From an uncultured Pelagibacteraceae bacterium (GTDB taxonomy: Bacteria > Pseudomonadota > Alphaproteobacteria > Pelagibacterales > Pelagibacteraceae): a stretch of DNA of 36,331 bases. Numbering within the stretch: position 1 is the stretch's first letter; each line of letters opens with the position of its first letter. Positions 32,326 to 36,331 of the stretch are shown here, piece after piece. A model generated the notes under the pieces. The model saw only the letters and a program-made list of their open reading frames with translations. It ran no database searches and had not been told where the DNA came from. A program made the position numbers and the translations under genes. Location: contig CACAMG010000006.1 in the NCBI GenBank assembly GCA_902533585.1, forward strand, positions 1 to 36,331, read 5' to 3'.

Positions 32326-33621
32326 ATGGACATAAACAACTTATTTGGCTCAGGATCAAAAAACTCAAAAATGGGTGATTTTCAAGATTTAGATCATTTA
32401 GATGGCGTTTCGTTGTCGACAATAAGTGCAAAATTATACAATAGCAAAAGAGATGATCTTGTTTTGTTTTATTTTAGAAAAGGGGCTAATTACTATTCAG
32501 TTTACACCCAATCAAAAATAATTTCTGAAAATATTAAATGGAACAAAAAAATAAAGAGTAAAAAAATAAAAGCATTATTGATAAACACTAGAAATGCAAA
32601 CGCATTTACAGGAAAACCAGGTTTTGAGGGACTTAAAGAATTGGCTATAGATTTATCTGAGCAACTATCACAAAAACAAAAAGAAGATGAAGAGGTAGCT
32701 CAAAAAATAAAGCCTACAGAAATATTGTTTGCTTGCACAGGAACAATTGGCGAGCCTTACCCAACTAAAAAAATAAAATTTTGTATTCCTGAATTGATAG
32801 AAAAAATTAAATATACACAAAATAAATATATTTGGATAAAAGCTGCTATGGGAATTCTAACAACCGATCTAAAACCAAAAGTTGCTATGGAAGAATGTAA
32901 AATTGGAAAAACAAATGTAAAAATATATGGTATTGCAAAAGGTTCAGGAATGATATTTCCTAATATGGCCACGACATTGGGATTTGTTTTTACAGATGCA
33001 AACTTATCCCCAAGTATATTAAAACATTTAATAAAAAAAAATATAGAAACAACATTCAATGCAATCTCTTGTGATGGAGATACCAGTACAAATGATATGG
33101 TTTCGATATTTTCAACGTGTGAAGCCAATAATAAAGAAATTAAAAAAATTACCGATCCTTCAATTAATCAGTTTAATGATTGCTTGCATAATGTACTTTT
33201 AAATTTAGCAAAGAGAGTTGCTGCAGACGGAGAGGGAGCTTCGAAATTTATTACTATAAAAACTATAAATTGTAACAAGGAAACCGATGCAAAAAAAATT
33301 TCATTTTCCATTGCAAATTCACCTTTAGTTAAAACTGCTTTAGCAGCGGGTGATGCAAATTTTGGAAGAATACTTATGGCCATAGGTAAAGCAAATGTTA
33401 AATTAGATCTAAAAAAACTATCGTTAAAGATAGGTCCACATAAAATAGTTGAAAAAGGAAATTTATCAATTTCTTATTCAGAAAATGATGTTGAACAATA
33501 TATGAAAGGTGAAAAAATCGATATACTTGTAGATTTAGGATTGGGAAAAAAAAATTTTACAGCATATACAATGGATTTAACAAAAAAATATATTGAAATT
33601 AATTCTGACTATAGAACATGA
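32326..33621 (+). CDS. argJ: Bifunctional glutamate N-acetyltransferase / amino-acid acetyltransferase
   Basis: ArgJ transfers acetyl groups between acetylornithine and glutamate, recycling the acetyl group in arginine synthesis. The 431-residue precursor has LLINTRNANAFTG, FACTGTIGEPYPTKKI (oxyanion TG), and the self-cleavage site KGSGMIFPNMATTLGFVFTDA. In this family the Thr after Met-Ala becomes the N-terminal nucleophile of the beta chain. Further down are CDGDTSTNDMVSIFST, VAADGEGASKFITI and AAGDANFGRILMAIG. Together with argD and argF in this window it indicates the cyclic arginine pathway. Confidence 0.95.
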   Translation: MDINNLFGSGSKNSKMGDFQDLDHLDGVSLSTISAKLYNSKRDDLVLFYFRKGANYYSVYTQSKIISENIKWNKKIKSKKIKALLINTRNANAFTGKPGFEGLKELAIDLSEQLSQKQKEDEEVAQKIKPTEILFACTGTIGEPYPTKKIKFCIPELIEKIKYTQNKYIWIKAAMGILTTDLKPKVAMEECKIGKTNVKIYGIAKGSGMIFPNMATTLGFVFTDANLSPSILKHLIKKNIETTFNAISCDGDTSTNDMVSIFSTCEANNKEIKKITDPSINQFNDCLHNVLLNLAKRVAADGEGASKFITIKTINCNKETDAKKISFSIANSPLVKTALAAGDANFGRILMAIGKANVKLDLKKLSLKIGPHKIVEKGNLSISYSENDVEQYMKGEKIDILVDLGLGKKNFTAYTMDLTKKYIEINSDYRT

Positions 33622-33661
33622 TAATGAATTCAATTAATAAAAATAATAATTAGCATTTATA

Positions 33662-34088
33662 ATGATTAAATATAAGCTTACTTGTAAAAATTGCTCCAAT
33701 GTTTTTGATAGTTGGTTTGCTTCTTCAAAAGAATTTGAAAAGCTAAAAAGACTAAAATATTTGAATTGTCAAAATTGTAAATCTACAAATATTGAGAAAT
33801 CTTTAATGTCACCAAATCTATTAAATACAAAAAAGGATACAAAGTTTATAACAAATAAAAAAATTAAAAAAATAAAAAACAAAATTAAAGAATATCAACA
33901 ATTTATAAAAAAAAATTTCCACTATGTGGGTGATAATTTTACATATGAAGCACGTTCTATACACTATAATAATAAAAATGAAAAAAAAAGGCATATATGG
34001 AAATGCAACGCAAGATGAAGTTCAAGAATTAAAAGAAGAAGGAATTGAAACAGAAACAATTCCTTGGATAAATGATAACGAAAACTAA
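33662..34088 (+). CDS. DUF1178 family zinc-ribbon protein, reading frame interrupted by a +1 shift at a poly-A tract
   Basis: DUF1178 proteins are small alphaproteobacterial/proteobacterial proteins of unknown function with an N-terminal zinc ribbon. Frame one (33662-34018) has YKLTCKNCSNVFDSWFASSKEF, CQNCKSTNIEKSLMSPNL, and FHYVGDNFTYEARSIHY, then ends with unfamiliar KKRHIWKCNAR. In the +1 frame the family's end is present: GIYGNATQDEVQELKEEGIE and PWINDNEN, with TAA at 34086-34088. The switch falls in a run of nine A (33981-33989); one A fewer restores a 141-residue protein, the usual size. The restored stop overlaps the ubiG stop tail to tail. A true mutation, slippage or sequence error are all possible. 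Confidence 0.85.
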
Positions 34089-34813
34089 ATTTTTTTAAAG
34101 TTAACAATATAATTTACTGATTTATCATTGCTTATTTTCCATTCATTGACAATAGGATTGAATTTCATTCCATAAATTTTTTTTAATTTTAAAGAATTAT
34201 TATTTCCAATTTTAATTAGCTTTGTCGGTTCTATAAATTTGTTCCAGTCATGGGTCCCTATAGGTAGCCATCTTAAAATATATTCGGCACCAACAATTGC
34301 AAATATATAAGATTTTAAAGTTTTATTTAATGTAGCTACAAACATTAAGCCATCTTTTTTTAAAAGTTCTGAACTTTTTTTTAAAAAAAAATTTACATCA
34401 TCAACATGTTCAATTATTTCCATATTTAAAATTATATCAAATTTTTTTTTTATTTTTAATGTTTCAGGAGATGAACATATATAATTAATTTTTAACTTAC
34501 TTTTTTTCATATGTAATTTTGCGATTTTAATATTTTTTTCTGAAGCATCGATTCCAGTCACGTTTCCACCTAATCTACTCATAGGTTCAGAAAGTAGTCC
34601 ACCTCCACAACCTATATCTAAAATATCAAGATTTTTTAGAGGTCTATTTTTATGATGAATTTTAAAATGATTGACTATATTATCCTTAATATAGCGTATC
34701 CTTATCGGGTTAAATTTATGTAATGGTTTAAACTTTCCTTCTGGATTCCACCACTCAGCCGCTAATTCTGAGAATTTTTTTATTTCATCATCATTTATTG
34801 TGTTTCTTCTCAT
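34085..34813 (-). CDS. ubiG: Ubiquinone biosynthesis O-methyltransferase UbiG
   Basis: UbiG performs both O-methylations in ubiquinone synthesis using SAM. The 242-residue protein has the family N-terminus DDEIKKFSELAAEWWNPEGKFKPLHKFNPIRIRYI, the SAM motif ILDIGCGGGLLSEPMSRLGGNVTGIDAS (about residues 64-91), and the later segments NMEIIEHVDD, GLMFVATLNKT and GTHDWNKFI. The segment ILRWLPIGTHDW is characteristic of UbiG. It is divergent from lysC, a neighbourhood shared with other alphaproteobacteria. Confidence 0.96.
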   Translation of the reverse strand: MRRNTINDDEIKKFSELAAEWWNPEGKFKPLHKFNPIRIRYIKDNIVNHFKIHHKNRPLKNLDILDIGCGGGLLSEPMSRLGGNVTGIDASEKNIKIAKLHMKKSKLKINYICSSPETLKIKKKFDIILNMEIIEHVDDVNFFLKKSSELLKKDGLMFVATLNKTLKSYIFAIVGAEYILRWLPIGTHDWNKFIEPTKLIKIGNNNSLKLKKIYGMKFNPIVNEWKISNDKSVNYIVNFKKI

Positions 34814-34819
34814 TGATAG

Positions 34820-34847
34820 TTGACATTACAATTAAGATGTATTTTAT
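34820..34847 (+). promoter_or_regulatory. Probable promoter of lysC
   Basis: A perfect TTGACA (34820-34825) is followed after 16 nt by TTTTAT (34842-34847), a 4/6 match to TATAAT. It lies about 35 nt before the chosen lysC ATG at 34883. The track's upstream start at 34820 would put this promoter inside the gene, which favours the later start. Confidence 0.5.
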
Positions 34848-34882
34848 CAATATATTTTAATTTTTTAAAAAAAATATTATCA

Positions 34883-36097
34883 ATGAAAATCGTAGTATTA
34901 AAGTTTGGCGGCACCTCGGTAGGTACAACGGATAGGATTAAAAAAGTAGCTAATATAGTAATTAGTTATGTAAAAAAAAGATATAAAGTTATTGTAGTTT
35001 CATCTGCGATGAGCGGAACAACTAATGATTTAATAAAAAAATCAAAAAATATAAGCAATAATTTTATTTCATCAGAGCATGATGCTCTTATTTCTTCAGG
35101 GGAACAGGCATCATGTGCTTTGATAGCAGGCAGGTTAAATCATCTTGGGTATAAATCACAATCATGGATGAGTTGGCAAATTCCAATATTAACAGAGGGA
35201 CCACATGGTTCTTCAAGAATAAGCAAAATAAATAAAAAAAAAATTATTAAATATTTAAGTTCAGGAGGCATACCTGTTATCACAGGTTTTCAGGGAATTA
35301 ATGAACATAATAGAATAACAACATTAGGAAGAGGCGGATCCGATGCTTCCGCAATAATGTGCGCAAAATTTTTTAAAGCACAAAAATGTATAATATATAC
35401 AGATGTTCAAGGAATTTATACTACCGATCCAAATAATTTAAAAAAAGCAAAAAAAATAAAAATTATTTCATATGAGGAGATGCTAGAAATGGCATCTTTA
35501 GGGGCAAAAGTTATGCAACCAAATGCTATACAAGACGCAAGATTAAATAGAATTGACATTGATGTAAAATCTTCATTTGTTAATAAAACTGGAACTTTAA
35601 TTACAAAAAGAAAAAATATATTTAGAAATAAAATAATTACAGGAATAACATCAACAAAAAACGATGCAAAAGTGACTTTAGTTGGAGTCAAAGACAGACC
35701 CGGTGTAGCAGCAGCTATATTTAAACCTCTTTCAAAAAATTTTGTAAATGTTGACATGGTCGTACAAAATATATCTGCAGATGGTAGAGAAACTGATTTG
35801 ACATTTACTATAAAACTTGATGATTCGTCAAAAACGTTAAGACTTCTTAAACAAAATAAGAAAATAAAGTATAAAAATATAATTTTAGACAAAAAAGTAT
35901 CAAAAGTTTCGATTATTGGAGTTGGAATGATAACCACGCCTGGTGTAACATATAGAATGTTTCAAACATTAGCTGATAATGGAATTAATATTTTAGTTAT
36001 TTCCACATCAGAAATAAAGATTTCAGTTTTAATTAATAAAAAAAATTTAAAAAAAGCTATATCCGCACTTCACAAAGAATTTAAATTAAGCAACTAA
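34883..36097 (+). CDS. lysC: Aspartate kinase
   Basis: LysC phosphorylates aspartate, the first step toward lysine, threonine and methionine. The ATG at 34883 gives MKIVVLKFGGTSVG, the standard N-terminus; the longer track start adds an unrelated leader. The 404-residue protein has the kinase motifs KFGGTSVG, VVSSAMSGTTNDLI, ISSGEQASCALIA, TLGRGGSDASAIM and YTDVQGIYTTDP. Two ACT domains follow (ITGITSTKNDAKVTLVGVKDRPGVAA, and KVSIIGVGMITTPGVTYRMFQTL) that mediate feedback inhibition. ispG follows 3 nt after the stop. Confidence 0.96.
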   Translation: MKIVVLKFGGTSVGTTDRIKKVANIVISYVKKRYKVIVVSSAMSGTTNDLIKKSKNISNNFISSEHDALISSGEQASCALIAGRLNHLGYKSQSWMSWQIPILTEGPHGSSRISKINKKKIIKYLSSGGIPVITGFQGINEHNRITTLGRGGSDASAIMCAKFFKAQKCIIYTDVQGIYTTDPNNLKKAKKIKIISYEEMLEMASLGAKVMQPNAIQDARLNRIDIDVKSSFVNKTGTLITKRKNIFRNKIITGITSTKNDAKVTLVGVKDRPGVAAAIFKPLSKNFVNVDMVVQNISADGRETDLTFTIKLDDSSKTLRLLKQNKKIKYKNIILDKKVSKVSIIGVGMITTPGVTYRMFQTLADNGINILVISTSEIKISVLINKKNLKKAISALHKEFKLSN

Positions 36098-36100
36098 TAA

Positions 36101-36331
36101 ATGAGTCTTAGACCTTTTAGAGACATTAATAGGAGAAAAACAAGAGTAGTAAAAGTAGGTAATGTTTTAATTGGTGGCGATAATGCAATTTCTGTACAAT
36201 CAATGACAAATACATTAACAAGCGACTCTAGAAAAACAATAAATCAAATAAATGAACTTGCAAAAGAGGGAGCTGATTTAGTTAGAGTCTCATGTCCAGA
36301 TGAAGAATCCACAAGATCTTTAAAAGAAATT
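36101..36331 (+). CDS. ispG: 4-hydroxy-3-methylbut-2-enyl diphosphate synthase, 3'-truncated by window edge
   Basis: IspG (GcpE) is the iron-sulfur enzyme of the MEP isoprenoid pathway. The first 77 codons are present and the frame runs off the window. The N-terminal TIM-barrel start is clear: [28 protein letters not shown] (family V.vG.v.iGg..Pi.vQSMT.T), then [20 protein letters not shown]. The Fe-S ligand cysteines and most of the barrel lie outside. It begins 3 nt after lysC, so the two are probably co-transcribed. Confidence 0.93.
   Translation, partial: MSLRPFRDINRRKTRVVKVGNVLIGGDNAISVQSMTNTLTSDSRKTINQINELAKEGADLVRVSCPDEESTRSLKEI

Noticed and set aside
32757-33128. 123-residue minus-strand ORF
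   Set aside because: Antisense of argJ; no independent start context or recognisable domain.
34820-34882. Upstream start for lysC
   Set aside because: The added leader does not resemble aspartate kinase, and the region contains a TTGACA promoter element.
35416-35937. 173-residue minus-strand ORF
   Set aside because: Antisense of lysC, whose kinase and ACT motifs are intact on the plus strand.
1-36331. tRNA, rRNA, CRISPR, insertion sequence or prophage
   Set aside because: No cloverleaf with a TTCGA T-loop outside genes, no spaced direct repeats, and no transposase, integrase or phage structural gene. The phage-like exonuclease stands alone.

Overview
The window is a strongly AT-rich, very densely packed bacterial chromosome segment. 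It most likely comes from a streamlined marine alphaproteobacterium of the SAR11/Pelagibacterales type. Evidence for this: genes start within a few bases of each other or overlap; lysine, asparagine and isoleucine codons are very frequent; recognisable Shine-Dalgarno sequences are rare; GcrA (an alphaproteobacterial regulator) and an alphaproteobacterial-type small SRP RNA directly upstream of dnaX are present; and several neighbourhoods are alphaproteobacterial (dnaX-ybaB-recR, secA/argJ, ubiG/lysC, gcrA near arg genes). No insertion sequence, prophage, integrase, CRISPR array, rRNA or tRNA was seen. This is ordinary core genome with a few odd features.

Layout. 1-4205 (+): the 3' end of hisG, then a DNA-metabolism group (rmuC, a PD-(D/E)XK exonuclease of a phage/mitochondrial type, sbcB/exonuclease I), then thioredoxin. 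4202-16654 (-): fourteen tightly packed genes that look like one long transcription unit read from rnd to folC (rnd, kdsD, lptC, lptB, aroA, cmk, rpsA, ihfB, pyrF, trpF, trpB, trpA, accD, folC). It mixes RNA turnover, LPS synthesis/export, aromatic amino acids, pyrimidines, translation, fatty acid and folate synthesis. 16689-17798 (+): an NDUFA9-like Rossmann protein and a 43-residue membrane protein absent from the ORF track. 17852-18346 (-): gcrA. 18478-21399 (+): an ABC-2 permease, argD, argF. 21391-21912 (-): membrane-anchored cytochrome c. 22016-26332 (+): kdsB (reading frame interrupted), pheA, the SRP RNA ffs, dnaX, ybaB, recR. 26339-28489 (-): malate synthase G. 28619-29725 (+): accA with an unusual C-terminal membrane segment. 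29720-32251 (-): secA. 32326-34088 (+): argJ and a DUF1178 zinc-ribbon gene (frame interrupted). 34085-34813 (-): ubiG. 34883-36331 (+): lysC and the 5' end of ispG.

How the genes fit together: kdsD and kdsB supply Kdo and lptB/lptC export LPS; accA and accD are the two carboxyltransferase subunits of acetyl-CoA carboxylase, in separate loci; argD, argF and argJ cover arginine synthesis; aroA, pheA and trpFBA cover aromatic amino acids.

The most noteworthy observations are: (1) two genes, kdsB and the DUF1178 gene, whose family-conserved C-termini continue in the +1 frame immediately after poly-A tracts, so each looks like one extra A (true mutation, slippage, or base-calling error); (2) a TrpB whose aligned active-site residues differ from the classical enzyme at several normally invariant positions; (3) a C-terminal transmembrane tail on AccA; (4) a comparatively GC-rich hairpin partly covering the kdsB ribosome-binding site; (5) an extended -10 promoter whose predicted +1 is exactly the first base of the SRP RNA, with dnaX starting 8 nt after the RNA's closing helix. 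I see no convincing new multi-gene defence or mobile system.
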